The notes under the pieces are model-generated. The model did no database searches, was not told where the DNA came from, and saw only the letters and a list, made by a program, of their open reading frames with translations. 64,000 nucleotides of DNA from JAFNAG01 sp963721405 (GTDB taxonomy: Bacteria; Acidobacteriota; UBA6911): NCBI GenBank assembly GCA_963721405.1, contig CAVRJA010000007.1, positions 8,032 to 72,031 on the forward strand. Direction: 5' to 3'. Positions 1 to 8,520 of the stretch are shown one piece after another. Each line of letters opens with the position of its first letter. Positions within the stretch are counted from its first letter, which is position 1. Position numbers and translations under genes: made by a program.

Positions 1-2
1 GT

Positions 3-1775
3 ACGGACGGCGATATCACAAAGCTGATCGACGACAACGTTTTCTACATCTGCCCCATCGTGAACCCCGATGGCGTGTTCAGCAGCGTCGAGGGGGGCGT
101 GTCACGACGCCAGAACTCGCCCGCCCCGGACGAAATGGCCGGCGCCCAGCCGGGAACAGGCGCTCCCCGCGATGTGAATGGTGACGGGATCATCTCGCAG
201 TTCCGCTACAAGGACCCAGCGGGCCGATATGTCCCATTCGAGGCCGATCCGCGCGTGTTGGCGGCATTGCCGCCCAACGAGAGTACGACGAAGGATCGCT
301 ATAACGTCATCTGGGAGGGCCAGTCCCGGCCGCCGGCAGGCGTGCGAGGCGGCGGCGCTCCTGCTCGACAGGCTGCCCAGGCTCCACAGGCTGCTCGTGG
401 AATTGACGTCAACCGGAACTTCCCCGAAGGCTGGTGGAGGGATGATGGCTTTCAGGGCGGCAGCGGCTACTATCCGTCTTCGAGCCCTGAAGCACATGCC
501 ATCCTCGAGTTTTTCACCAACCACACAAATATATTGCTGGCACAGTCGTTCCACACCTCCGGGGGATTTACCTACCGCCCCTTTGCCCGCTGGCCCGACA
601 GCCGGATGGATCCGAAAGACATGGCGATCTTCGACCGGATCATGGGGAAGAAATACCTCGAGCTGGCAGGCGAGGAGATTCCCGAGGCCTGGAAGACGCC
701 CGCCGCCGACGTGAGCCGGCCGGCACGCGACAACCAGCCGGCGGCCGCGCGCCCTGCGCAGAGCGCCCGCTCGGGACAACCGCGAGATGGCGCCCGTCCG
801 TCTTCCGGCGGACCGGCGGCGCGCGGTCCGCAGGGTTGGCGCCACCCCTACAACGAGGAACAGCGGACACCATATGGCTATGGCGTCTTTCTGGATTGGG
901 CCTATGCCGAATTCGGCTCATTCGCGATGAGCACGGAGCTGTGGAATTGGCAAAAGGATTCCAAGGGGCTCCCCGGTTATGCCGGCGAGAACGACCGCGC
1001 TCTGTGGGAGAGTTCCTACATCAAGTACCAGGAGACTCAGCTGGGTGGAAAGGCCTTCCTTCCATGGAAGAGCTACAGCTACCCCGGAGGGGGCGATGGG
1101 GAGATCGGCGGCTGGGTTGCAAAGTACAGCGCCGGCAATGCCGTCCCCGGCGCATCGCTCACCGCGCTGTGCGAGAGACACTGGCAGTTTGAACTGTTCA
1201 AGGCGAAACTCCTCCCACGGCTGGAGATCAGTGACGCGAAGGCAGCCGTCCTGTACACCACGGACAACGCCGCCGTCGCCAAAATCGAACAGCAGGGCGA
1301 CATCTTCACCGTGACAAAGGGCAAGCCGGTAGGAAAGTACAAGGTCGTGCAGGTAACGGCTACGGTCAGGAATCTGGGCGATCTGCCCACACACGTCGCC
1401 AGGGGCGCCCAGCTTGCCGGTAATCGCGAGGACGTGATCTGGCTGATCGGCGACCGGGACAAGATCCGCTTCCTGGAAGGCTCTCAGTGGGCCAGGCTCG
1501 GCGTGTTGGAACCGGCCTCCCCTATTCCGGGCTATACCGCTCCCCCGACCTCGGCCGCGCCGGCAGGTGGACGCTCCGGGCGAGGCGGCGGGCCCGCGTT
1601 TCCGGGCGCGCCACAACAGGCCAGACGCCAGGTCCCTGCCGAGCAGCAGGTCAAAGGAACCGGCAATACGCGCGAAATCTCCTGGCTGGTCGCAATCGAA
1701 GGCGACACGCCGCTCAAACTGGTTTTGACGTCACAGAAGGGCGGCACGAAAGTCAGGGACCTTCAATTCAATTAG
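3..1775 (+). CDS. Secreted M14-family zinc carboxypeptidase, 5' end missing
   Basis: The reading frame is open from the first bases of the window, so the gene starts upstream and the N-terminal zinc motif (HxxE) is not in view. Visible M14 hallmarks are an NPDG turn at the left edge, a DVNRNFP motif near nt 406-426 (substrate-binding Asn-Arg), a zinc-ligand His in the motif SFHTSGG near nt 547-567, and the TELWNW motif near nt 933-950 that carries the catalytic Glu. Ala/Gly/Pro/Gln-rich low-complexity linkers interrupt the domain and the C-terminal part, a pattern common in secreted acidobacterial enzymes. A DVNGDGIIS stretch near nt 172-198 resembles a calcium-binding loop. A second M14 gene follows after 14 bases in the same direction, so the two are probably cotranscribed. 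The family call is firm; the substrate is unknown. Confidence 0.85.
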   Translation, partial: TDGDITKLIDDNVFYICPIVNPDGVFSSVEGGVSRRQNSPAPDEMAGAQPGTGAPRDVNGDGIISQFRYKDPAGRYVPFEADPRVLAALPPNESTTKDRYNVIWEGQSRPPAGVRGGGAPARQAAQAPQAARGIDVNRNFPEGWWRDDGFQGGSGYYPSSSPEAHAILEFFTNHTNILLAQSFHTSGGFTYRPFARWPDSRMDPKDMAIFDRIMGKKYLELAGEEIPEAWKTPAADVSRPARDNQPAAARPAQSARSGQPRDGARPSSGGPAARGPQGWRHPYNEEQRTPYGYGVFLDWAYAEFGSFAMSTELWNWQKDSKGLPGYAGENDRALWESSYIKYQETQLGGKAFLPWKSYSYPGGGDGEIGGWVAKYSAGNAVPGASLTALCERHWQFELFKAKLLPRLEISDAKAAVLYTTDNAAVAKIEQQGDIFTVTKGKPVGKYKVVQVTATVRNLGDLPTHVARGAQLAGNREDVIWLIGDRDKIRFLEGSQWARLGVLEPASPIPGYTAPPTSAAPAGGRSGRGGGPAFPGAPQQARRQVPAEQQVKGTGNTREISWLVAIEGDTPLKLVLTSQKGGTKVRDLQFN

Positions 1776-1789
1776 ATCGGGGGGCCATT

Positions 1790-3670
1790 ATGCATGCAAG
1801 AAAGTGCTTCATTTCAATGCCGGTGCTTTTCCTGGTTGCCCTGATAACGTCTCTGGGGTTCCAGCCGGCGATCGCGCAGAAGAAGGTACAGACCAGTCCG
1901 GGCGGCTACCACGGCGAGCAGGATTTTCCGATCAGCTGGAAGCATTACTACTCGTACGCCGAGTGGACGAAGATCTTGCAGGACCTGCAGAAGCAGTATC
2001 CGCAGCTGGCAGATATCTCCACTATCGGGAAGAGCCGCATGGGGCGGGACCAGTACCTGCTCACCATTACGGCAAAGTCGACCGGGAAGCCGGAAGAGAA
2101 AACGGCGATGTGGGTGGACGGCGCCATTCATGGGAACGAGATCAACGGAGTCACCTGTTCCCTCTACACCGCCTGGTATCTCCTGACCCGGTATGACTAC
2201 GACCCGTATGTGTATGATCTGCTGAACACCCGGACCTTCTATATCCTGCCCGGGCTGAACGTGGACGCCAACGATTCGTACGCCTCCTATCCGAACACCG
2301 CCAACAACCCGCGCGAACCGTACCGCCCCGAAGACAACGACGGCGACGGCCTCTACGACGAGGACCAGACCGAGGATGTCGACGGGGACGGCGAGATTTC
2401 CGCGATGTGGATCGAAGATTCCGCCGGCGACTATAAGCTGTCGGCCGACAAGCGGCGGTTCATCCGCGTCACCGATCCGAACGACGCGGCACAGCGATTC
2501 CGCCGCGTCGGCGAGGAAGGGTACGACAACGACGGGGACGGACGGATCAACGAGGACGATATCGGCGGGCCCGATCCCAACCGGAACTTTCCCTATGGAT
2601 GGGACCTGGGCTCCGGCTGGCCGTATCCGATGTCGGAATCCGAGACGCGCAACGTGCTCGAGTTCCAGCGCAGGCACGGCAATATTTTCGCGAGTTTCCA
2701 TTTCCACAATACAGGCAGGCTGATCATGTTCGCGGCCCCGCCGGACTCGCGGGGCGTCCTGACGACGGAACAGCGGCAGCAGGCCGAAGCCCGGGTTGGC
2801 CAGCAACTGCAGGAAATGCGCAAGACCAACAAGTACGCGCAGGTTTTCAACCGCATGGTGGCGCCTGAGTACCAGACGGATATGGAGACTCAGCTCGCCA
2901 TTGTGACGCAGGGTGCGCGCATCCTTAAAGACTACACCCCGACCATCAGCGGCCTCTCCGGACAGGCCCAGGCAAACTCGTATTATCTGCTCGGTGCCTT
3001 CTCCTACCTGATCGAGTTGTGGGGCAACGCGGCGTTTGAGGCGGACCTGAACGACGACGGCCGGGTCGACGACGACGAGTATATGAAGTGGATCGACACG
3101 GAGCTGACAGGGGAAGGCTGGATCGCGCCGCACAAGTTCAATCATCCGGATCTTGGGGCAATCTGGATTGGCAGCACGGCCAGGAAACACGTCGACCGGA
3201 CCCCGCCGGCCCGGTATATGGAAGGAGAGGCGCTGAAACAGGCCCAGTTCGTCCTCTATTGCGCGAGCCAGTTCCCCAAGGTGGAATTCGACCAGGTGTC
3301 GGTCGTCCCGGCGACCGGAGATCTCTACTGGGTGGACGTCACACTCAAAAACGATCGGGTCTATCCGACCGCATCCGACCGTGCGGTCTTGCTCAAGACC
3401 GCTGTCAACGACAGGCTCGCGGTCACGGCGTCTGAGAATATCACCGTGCTCGACGTCCCCGAGGGCGCGCCCCGGCTGGACGCCCTCAACATGGCAAGCG
3501 CGATTCCCGCGCTGAGCAAGAAAGGAGCGGAGTTCCGCCTGCGCGGCAAGGATTCCAGACAATACCGCTGCCTGATAAAATTGTCGGGCAAAGAGGGCTG
3601 GGTGGAATTCACCGCCAGCTCGAAGTATGGTGGAAAAGACAAGAAGCGAATCGTGATCAAGAACCAGTAA
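1790..3670 (+). CDS. Secreted M14-family zinc carboxypeptidase
   Basis: Predicted exported metallocarboxypeptidase of 626 aa. The ATG at 1790 was chosen because it opens a clean signal peptide (positive N-terminus, hydrophobic core, AIAQ cleavage region near residue 27); the frame extends upstream but only through the preceding gene. The zinc motif HGNE is at H114/E117, the NRNF substrate motif at N264-F267, the third zinc ligand in SFHFH at H304 (or H306), and the catalytic Glu in IELWG at E409. Between the first and second motifs lies an Asp-rich insert with DNDGDG and DVDGDGEIS loops, and another (LNDDGRVDDDE) follows the catalytic Glu; these look like dockerin/EF-hand calcium loops. It is paralogous to the upstream gene. 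Likely role is peptide degradation outside the cytoplasm (inference). Confidence 0.88.
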   Translation: MHARKCFISMPVLFLVALITSLGFQPAIAQKKVQTSPGGYHGEQDFPISWKHYYSYAEWTKILQDLQKQYPQLADISTIGKSRMGRDQYLLTITAKSTGKPEEKTAMWVDGAIHGNEINGVTCSLYTAWYLLTRYDYDPYVYDLLNTRTFYILPGLNVDANDSYASYPNTANNPREPYRPEDNDGDGLYDEDQTEDVDGDGEISAMWIEDSAGDYKLSADKRRFIRVTDPNDAAQRFRRVGEEGYDNDGDGRINEDDIGGPDPNRNFPYGWDLGSGWPYPMSESETRNVLEFQRRHGNIFASFHFHNTGRLIMFAAPPDSRGVLTTEQRQQAEARVGQQLQEMRKTNKYAQVFNRMVAPEYQTDMETQLAIVTQGARILKDYTPTISGLSGQAQANSYYLLGAFSYLIELWGNAAFEADLNDDGRVDDDEYMKWIDTELTGEGWIAPHKFNHPDLGAIWIGSTARKHVDRTPPARYMEGEALKQAQFVLYCASQFPKVEFDQVSVVPATGDLYWVDVTLKNDRVYPTASDRAVLLKTAVNDRLAVTASENITVLDVPEGAPRLDALNMASAIPALSKKGAEFRLRGKDSRQYRCLIKLSGKEGWVEFTASSKYGGKDKKRIVIKNQ

Positions 3671-3736
3671 CCAGTATCTGTCGCAAGACGAGACTTGGGA
3701 CCTGATCTGCAATCGTTTTTCTAGGGAGGGATTTTC

Positions 3737-4207
3737 ATGAAAGGAAACAAGAAGGTTATCGAGGTTCTGAATGAAGCGCTGAGTGAAGAGCTGACGGCAA
3801 TCAATCAGTACATGGTGCATTCGGAGATGTGTGAGAACTGGGGTTACGGAAAGCTCGGCTCCTTTATCAAGAAGGAATCGATCGATGAGATGAAACACGC
3901 GGAACAGCTCATCGAGCGCATTCTCTTCCTGGAAGGCGTTCCGGTCATGAATAAGTACCATAAGCTGAACATCGGACAGACGGTTCCGGAGATGATCGGG
4001 AACGATCTGGCTCTGGAACTGGATGCCGTCGCCATGTACAACGGCATGATCGCGGCTGCGACCGATGCCAAGGACAACGGCACGGCGGAACTGTTTAAGA
4101 AACTGCTGAAAGACGAGGAAGCTCATGTCGACGGCCTCGAGGAGCAGCAGGATCTGATCAAGGGGATGGGTCTCGAGAATTACCTGGCACTGCAGGCCGG
4201 CAAGTAG
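3737..4207 (+). CDS. bfr: Bacterioferritin
   Basis: A 156-aa ferritin-like iron-storage protein of normal family length. Every diagnostic residue is present at canonical numbering: ferroxidase ligands E18, E51, H54, E94, E127 and H130, plus Tyr25 and the haem-ligand Met52. It should therefore oxidise Fe(II) and store iron as a 24-mer with haem at the subunit interfaces, in the cytoplasm. A strong Shine-Dalgarno (GGGAGGG) precedes the ATG by about 6 bases. It sits between secreted peptidases and thioredoxin reductase; spacing suggests a monocistronic gene. No Fur box was recognised. Confidence 0.95.
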   Translation: MKGNKKVIEVLNEALSEELTAINQYMVHSEMCENWGYGKLGSFIKKESIDEMKHAEQLIERILFLEGVPVMNKYHKLNIGQTVPEMIGNDLALELDAVAMYNGMIAAATDAKDNGTAELFKKLLKDEEAHVDGLEEQQDLIKGMGLENYLALQAGK

Positions 4208-4309
4208 CTCGATCAGCCGGGAACATTCGGGCGGGCGCACCGAGACCCGACTCGGCCCTCTTCTGCCGCACGTGGGCTCGCGATTTCAGCACTGTGACTC
4301 AAACAGTAA

Positions 4310-4440
4310 GGAGCCCCGGAAGGGGCGGAAGAGAGATCCTGTCGCCCTTAGGAGGGCTTCTTCAGGGCGTGCGCCAACCCCGGGTTCGCTTCGCTCACCC
4401 GGGGCTATTGTCTTGCCCTCCGGGGGCTTCCCGAAGCCAC
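4310..4440. repeat. GC-rich palindromic intergenic repeat (family 1, copy A)
   Basis: The 355-base gap between bfr and trxB holds no convincing gene. It contains a GAGCCCCGGAAGGGGC segment, a hairpin CCCGGGT-N-ACCCGGG around 4379-4405 with a TTCGCTTCGCTC loop, and CCCTCCGGGGGC. The same building blocks recur at 33951-34162, 37637-37748 and 46581-46861. Similar GC-rich repeats lie between genes in many Acidobacteriota-like genomes; the function is unknown. Confidence 0.6.
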
Positions 4441-4562
4441 CCGCTCTGCGGGTGGTAGCTCATTCACAGATTTCAGCGGCTGACGATTCCCGCCGGATCT
4501 ACTACTATTACTAAATGTGATTTCCGGCGCTGCCGGGAGCAGTGATTACTGCGTGGAGGAAT

Positions 4563-5504
4563 ATGCGGAAGCTTATCGTTGTAGGTTCAGGCCCGGCCGG
4601 CTACACCGCCGCCATCTATGGAGCTCGCGCCGGCTTGTCGCCGATGCTGCTGGCGTCGGAACCCAAGGGGCTGCAGCTGCCCGGCGGCCAGCTCATGTTT
4701 ACCAGCGAAATCGAGAATTACCCCGGTTTTCCTTCGGGAATTACCGGTCCGGATCTCATGGAGCAGATGCGCAAACAGGCGGAACGCTTCGGCGCCGAAA
4801 TCGTCGAGCGGGATGTCGAGGAGGTTGCATTCAAGCCGCGCGGCCCATTTCGCCTGCGCGTCGGGTATGAATGGTTCGAGGCCGGCACCGTGATTGTCGC
4901 CACGGGCGCCAGCGCCAACTGGCTTCACCTGCCTGACGAAATGAAGTTCCGCAATCGCGGGCTGTCGGCGTGCGCCGTTTGCGACGGTCTGTTCTTCCGC
5001 GGCAAAGAGGTCATGGTGGTCGGCGGGGGCGACACCGCGATGGAGGAGGCTCTCACTCTGGCTCACCATGCGGCGAAAGTGATCGTCGTGCATCGCCGCG
5101 ACAAGCTGCGCGCCAGCAGGATCATGGAAGACCGGGCCCGGGCGAATCCCCGGATCGCCTTCTTGTGGAACACGGTCCTGACCGAATACCTGGGAAGCAA
5201 CGCGCTCGAGGCCGTTCGCCTGAAGAATGTGAATAGCGGCGAGGAGAAGGTCGAGCGCATCAGCGGGGTCTTCATGGGCATCGGGCACAACCCGAGCACA
5301 AAGTTTCTTGGAGGCGCCCTCGAGACCGATGCGCGCGGCTATATCGTCACGCATAACCACGTCGAAACGAGCATGGAGGGGGTTTTCACCGCGGGGGACG
5401 TTCACGACTACGAATATCGCCAGGCAATCACCGCGGCGGGATTCGGCTGCATGGCCGCGCTCCGCGCCCAGCGCTGGCTGGAAGCGCAGTCAGCCGGCAA
5501 GTGA
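4563..5504 (+). CDS. trxB: Thioredoxin reductase (NADPH)
   Basis: A 313-aa flavoprotein that transfers electrons from NADPH to thioredoxin. The N-terminal FAD Rossmann motif is GSGPAGYTAA; the redox-active disulfide is CAVC at C137/C140 (CATC in E. coli); the NADPH-binding motif is VVGGGDTAMEEA; the C-terminal FAD motif is FTAGDV. Length and domain order match low-molecular-weight bacterial TrxR. The ATG at 4563 is preferred over an in-frame GTG at 4542 because GTGGAGGA lies just upstream. It converges with the TPR gene, with one base between the stop codons and no obvious terminator. Confidence 0.95.
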   Translation: MRKLIVVGSGPAGYTAAIYGARAGLSPMLLASEPKGLQLPGGQLMFTSEIENYPGFPSGITGPDLMEQMRKQAERFGAEIVERDVEEVAFKPRGPFRLRVGYEWFEAGTVIVATGASANWLHLPDEMKFRNRGLSACAVCDGLFFRGKEVMVVGGGDTAMEEALTLAHHAAKVIVVHRRDKLRASRIMEDRARANPRIAFLWNTVLTEYLGSNALEAVRLKNVNSGEEKVERISGVFMGIGHNPSTKFLGGALETDARGYIVTHNHVETSMEGVFTAGDVHDYEYRQAITAAGFGCMAALRAQRWLEAQSAGK

Positions 5505-5505
5505 G

Positions 5506-7788
5506 CTACTGGCGCGGAAGTCGCTTCCGGGACAGATTCCCTGAGATCCTGGAGGCGTTGGCGCCTGCATCGGCGGAATCCGGATTCAGCCGCAGGGCTT
5601 CCTTGTATTGGGCGAGGGCTTCGCTCAACCGCCCTAATCTCTCGAGGGCGACTCCCAGGTTGTTGTGAATTTCGGCATCGCCCGGCTTGCGTTTAACGGC
5701 CTGCTGATACTGCTCTACGGCCTCCCCGACCCTGCCCGTCAGCTGCAGCACGTTCCCCAGGTTGAAGTAGGCATCGGCGTAGCCGGGATTGAGCCGCAAG
5801 GCTTCGCGGTACTGAACCGCGGCCTCTTCGAGACGGCCCAATCCCTGCAGGGCGAAGCCCAGGTTGAGATGAGCCTCGGCATAATCGGGCTTGAGGCGCA
5901 GCGCCTCTCTGTACTGCGCAGCCGCATCCTCGGGGCGGCCCATGCGCTGCAGCGCAACCCCCAGATTGTGGTGTGCCTCGGGATTATCGGGTTTGAGCGC
6001 CAGGGCCTGCCGGTACTGGGCCAGCGCCTCGTCCATGCGGCCCATCGCCTGCATTGCGTTTCCCAGGTTGTTCCACGCGTCCACGAGATCCGGCTTGAGC
6101 CGCAATGCCATTTCGAATTGCTCCAGGGCCTCCGCATGCCGGCCGAGCTTATCCAGGACATTGCCCAGATTGTTACGGGCATCCGCGGCATCAGGCTTGA
6201 GACGCACGGCCGCCGTCAAGGGTTCCAGCGCCTCGGGCCTGCCCAGTTTCTGCAATAAAAGGCCGAGGCTGTACTGCGCCTCGAAGAAGTCCGGGCTGAC
6301 CCGCAGGGCCTCCCGGTAGCGCGCAATCGCCTCCTCAGTGCGACCTTGGATTTCCAGGGCATGACCCAGGTTGTTGAGCGCCTCGTCGTACTCAGGTTTG
6401 AGGCGCAGGGCATCTTTGAAGTGGGCAATGGCTTCATCAGGCCGGCCGGGCAGTTCCAGGATTCCCAGATTGTTGTATGCCATCCAGCAGGACGGGTTGC
6501 GGCTGATAGTCGCTCGATAGAGCGTTGCAGCGTCAGTGTACTGGCGGCTCTGGCCCCAGGTCAACGCGCCCAAAATTCCCCCGAGAACCAGGACTGCCGC
6601 CCCGCAGGCGATGCGGTGAAGATGCCAACGGCGGGAGAGATGCGCCAGGCCGGCGGAGAAGATGGCGATGACCGACAGGCTCGCGAGATATTGAAAGTGA
6701 TCTGCGACGAAGGAGAAACGGAACGGGAACACGTTGATGAAGCCGAGTGCGGGAAACAGGGTCCCGCAAAACAGCAGCAGCGCGGCCAAAGGGGCGCGGG
6801 ATCTCTTGCGCAGCCGCCACAGTCCGGCCAGCAGGACGAGCGCGCCCGCCGGATAGAGATACTGCCACCACACTTCCTGGCTGATCTGCCAGCGCGGGTA
6901 AATGAAGGTCAGGTTTGCGGGCCAGACCAGCTTGCCGAGGTAGAACCAGATCACGCGTCCGGCGATGAGACCGCGTTCGATGACCGAGACTTGAAACTCT
7001 GCGCCCCGGGCTCCGATCAGGATCCGCTCGACCCAGGCGGTGAGGAGCCCCGCGGCGATGCCAAGCGCGAAAAACGGGACGAGTGGCATCACGTCGCGAC
7101 GGAAGTCCAGCTTTCCGCGTTGCCACCAGAACAGTACGAGAAGCGCAGCCGGGAGCGTGGCGACGACGGTCTTACTGAGTATGGCAAGGGTGAAGAGAGC
7201 CAATGCTGCGGCATAGAAACGCTTCCGGCGGTTCCTGTCGAAATGCAGATAAGCCAGGACGGCGCCAAGATAGAGCACCCCGGACAGTGTGTTTTTCAGC
7301 TCGGAGATCCAGGCAACGGACTCGACCTGAACGGGATGGAGCGCGAAGAGGATGGCGGCGAGAAAGGCGCCCGGGACGGCAAGGCGACGCAAGATGACGG
7401 CCAGGAGGATTGCGGACAGGGCGTGCAACGCGATGCTGAGCAGATGGTAGCCCAGAGTGGATTCGCCCCACAGTTTAAACAGAAGCCAGAATACAGAATG
7501 GACGACCGGGTAGTATTGCTGAGTTGCTCCCAGGTCAAACCAGATGCGCTGCAATCCGTCCGCGGAGCGCAGCGCACTGGATGTTATGTGAGCATCGTCA
7601 TCCCAGAGCATGCCGCCGTGCCAGGCGGGCTGGTATGCGGCAACAGTCGCCAGGAGCAGCACGGCCGAGAGCAGATACAACTTCCTTTCCCGGCCCGCCG
7701 GAGCATAGAGAGTACCTTCCTTAGGCTTCACCTCTTTCCTGCCAAACCGGTTGCCGGGCCGGTGATCTCTGTTTATCCTGCTGCTCAT
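5506..7788 (-). CDS. Polytopic membrane protein with C-terminal TPR array (TMTC/glycosyltransferase-like)
   Basis: About 760 aa. The N-terminal half has many hydrophobic segments beginning near residue 35, with a WDDDAH motif in the first extracytoplasmic loop. Such an acidic motif after the first membrane segment is typical of GT-C glycosyltransferases and of TMTC-like O-mannosyltransferase/TPR proteins. The C-terminal half (from about residue 410) is nine to ten near-perfect 34-residue TPRs of the type NNLG-x-GR-x-EEA-x-YREALRL-P. The ATG at 7788 was chosen as the first Met near the conserved region; GGAGGGG lies about 20 bases upstream, so the exact start is uncertain. Likely acts in envelope glycosylation or as a membrane scaffold (inference). 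Confidence 0.8.
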   Translation of the reverse strand: MSSRINRDHRPGNRFGRKEVKPKEGTLYAPAGRERKLYLLSAVLLLATVAAYQPAWHGGMLWDDDAHITSSALRSADGLQRIWFDLGATQQYYPVVHSVFWLLFKLWGESTLGYHLLSIALHALSAILLAVILRRLAVPGAFLAAILFALHPVQVESVAWISELKNTLSGVLYLGAVLAYLHFDRNRRKRFYAAALALFTLAILSKTVVATLPAALLVLFWWQRGKLDFRRDVMPLVPFFALGIAAGLLTAWVERILIGARGAEFQVSVIERGLIAGRVIWFYLGKLVWPANLTFIYPRWQISQEVWWQYLYPAGALVLLAGLWRLRKRSRAPLAALLLFCGTLFPALGFINVFPFRFSFVADHFQYLASLSVIAIFSAGLAHLSRRWHLHRIACGAAVLVLGGILGALTWGQSRQYTDAATLYRATISRNPSCWMAYNNLGILELPGRPDEAIAHFKDALRLKPEYDEALNNLGHALEIQGRTEEAIARYREALRVSPDFFEAQYSLGLLLQKLGRPEALEPLTAAVRLKPDAADARNNLGNVLDKLGRHAEALEQFEMALRLKPDLVDAWNNLGNAMQAMGRMDEALAQYRQALALKPDNPEAHHNLGVALQRMGRPEDAAAQYREALRLKPDYAEAHLNLGFALQGLGRLEEAAVQYREALRLNPGYADAYFNLGNVLQLTGRVGEAVEQYQQAVKRKPGDAEIHNNLGVALERLGRLSEALAQYKEALRLNPDSADAGANASRISGNLSRKRLPRQ

Positions 7789-8520
7789 GACCCGGTATTT
7801 TATATCCGTCCCCTCCAGGAAAGACAATCTTCCAGTTGCGGTCACTGCGATTCAAACGACAGCCGGAAACAGGCCGTTTGTGAAATCCGTGTAATTTGTG
7901 GCTGCGCTGTTCTTCAGATTCCCGCTCTACCCTCGGCGGATCCGGATTGGACATCCCAAAGCCCGCTAACTGTAAAGACTGGAAATAAAAATCTTAGCAA
8001 GTCGGGAACCGTAATCCCTGTCGGATTCGTGCCGCGGGTCCGCGGTTGAAGCGCCATCGGCCACATGAGATTAGAGATTTGTAATAAATTAATTAGATAT
8101 CCTAAATAAAAAGTCTTGCAGGCTGGAAACGACATGATTATGATGCTCCTGCACTCCCCGAACAGGGTGTCAGTGCGGACTGTGATCCGAATAATCATGA
8201 TGATCTAAAACCGTCCCGGCAGCGGGGCGATGAAGGGTTGCGTTTCGGGCTTTCGATACCGGAGCCAATGCGCCTCTCCTGCCGACGGTGGGTTTTACTG
8301 GCTGACCCATCCGAATTTCGTGTTACTTCTGCCAAACGACGCCGTGGAGGCGTTGACGGGAGCTGTCACGAGTTTCGTGGATCGTTGCGCGACCGGAGGA
8401 TTGTCCGGCCCTGCGAGCCGGATGCCGGCGCGACTCGATCCGCGGAACTTGTGACAGGCGAATCCGGGATTTCTGATTGAATATCGAGGATCAATTGTTT
8501 TTCCCTTTCAAGGAGCCTTT
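7789..8520. other. Long intergenic region upstream of TonB-dependent receptor 1
   Basis: 732 bases between divergent genes. No ORF with convincing coding character was found. A notably AT-rich patch lies at about 8068-8115. A 9-base inverted repeat, CATGATTAT at 8133-8141 and ATAATCATG at 8191-8199, could be a regulator site or a folded leader. A good Shine-Dalgarno (AAGGAG) sits just before the receptor ATG at 8521. The promoter probably lies here, but no confident -35/-10 pair was identified. Confidence 0.4.

Noticed and set aside
1814..4240. 808-aa antisense open frame covering the second M14 peptidase and bfr
   Set aside because: It is antisense to two genes with complete active-site motifs; GC-rich third positions create long antisense frames and no family features were seen.
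8230..8454. 74-80 aa frames upstream of receptor 1
   Set aside because: No Shine-Dalgarno, no homology-like features, and two overlapping frames of equal quality suggest chance.
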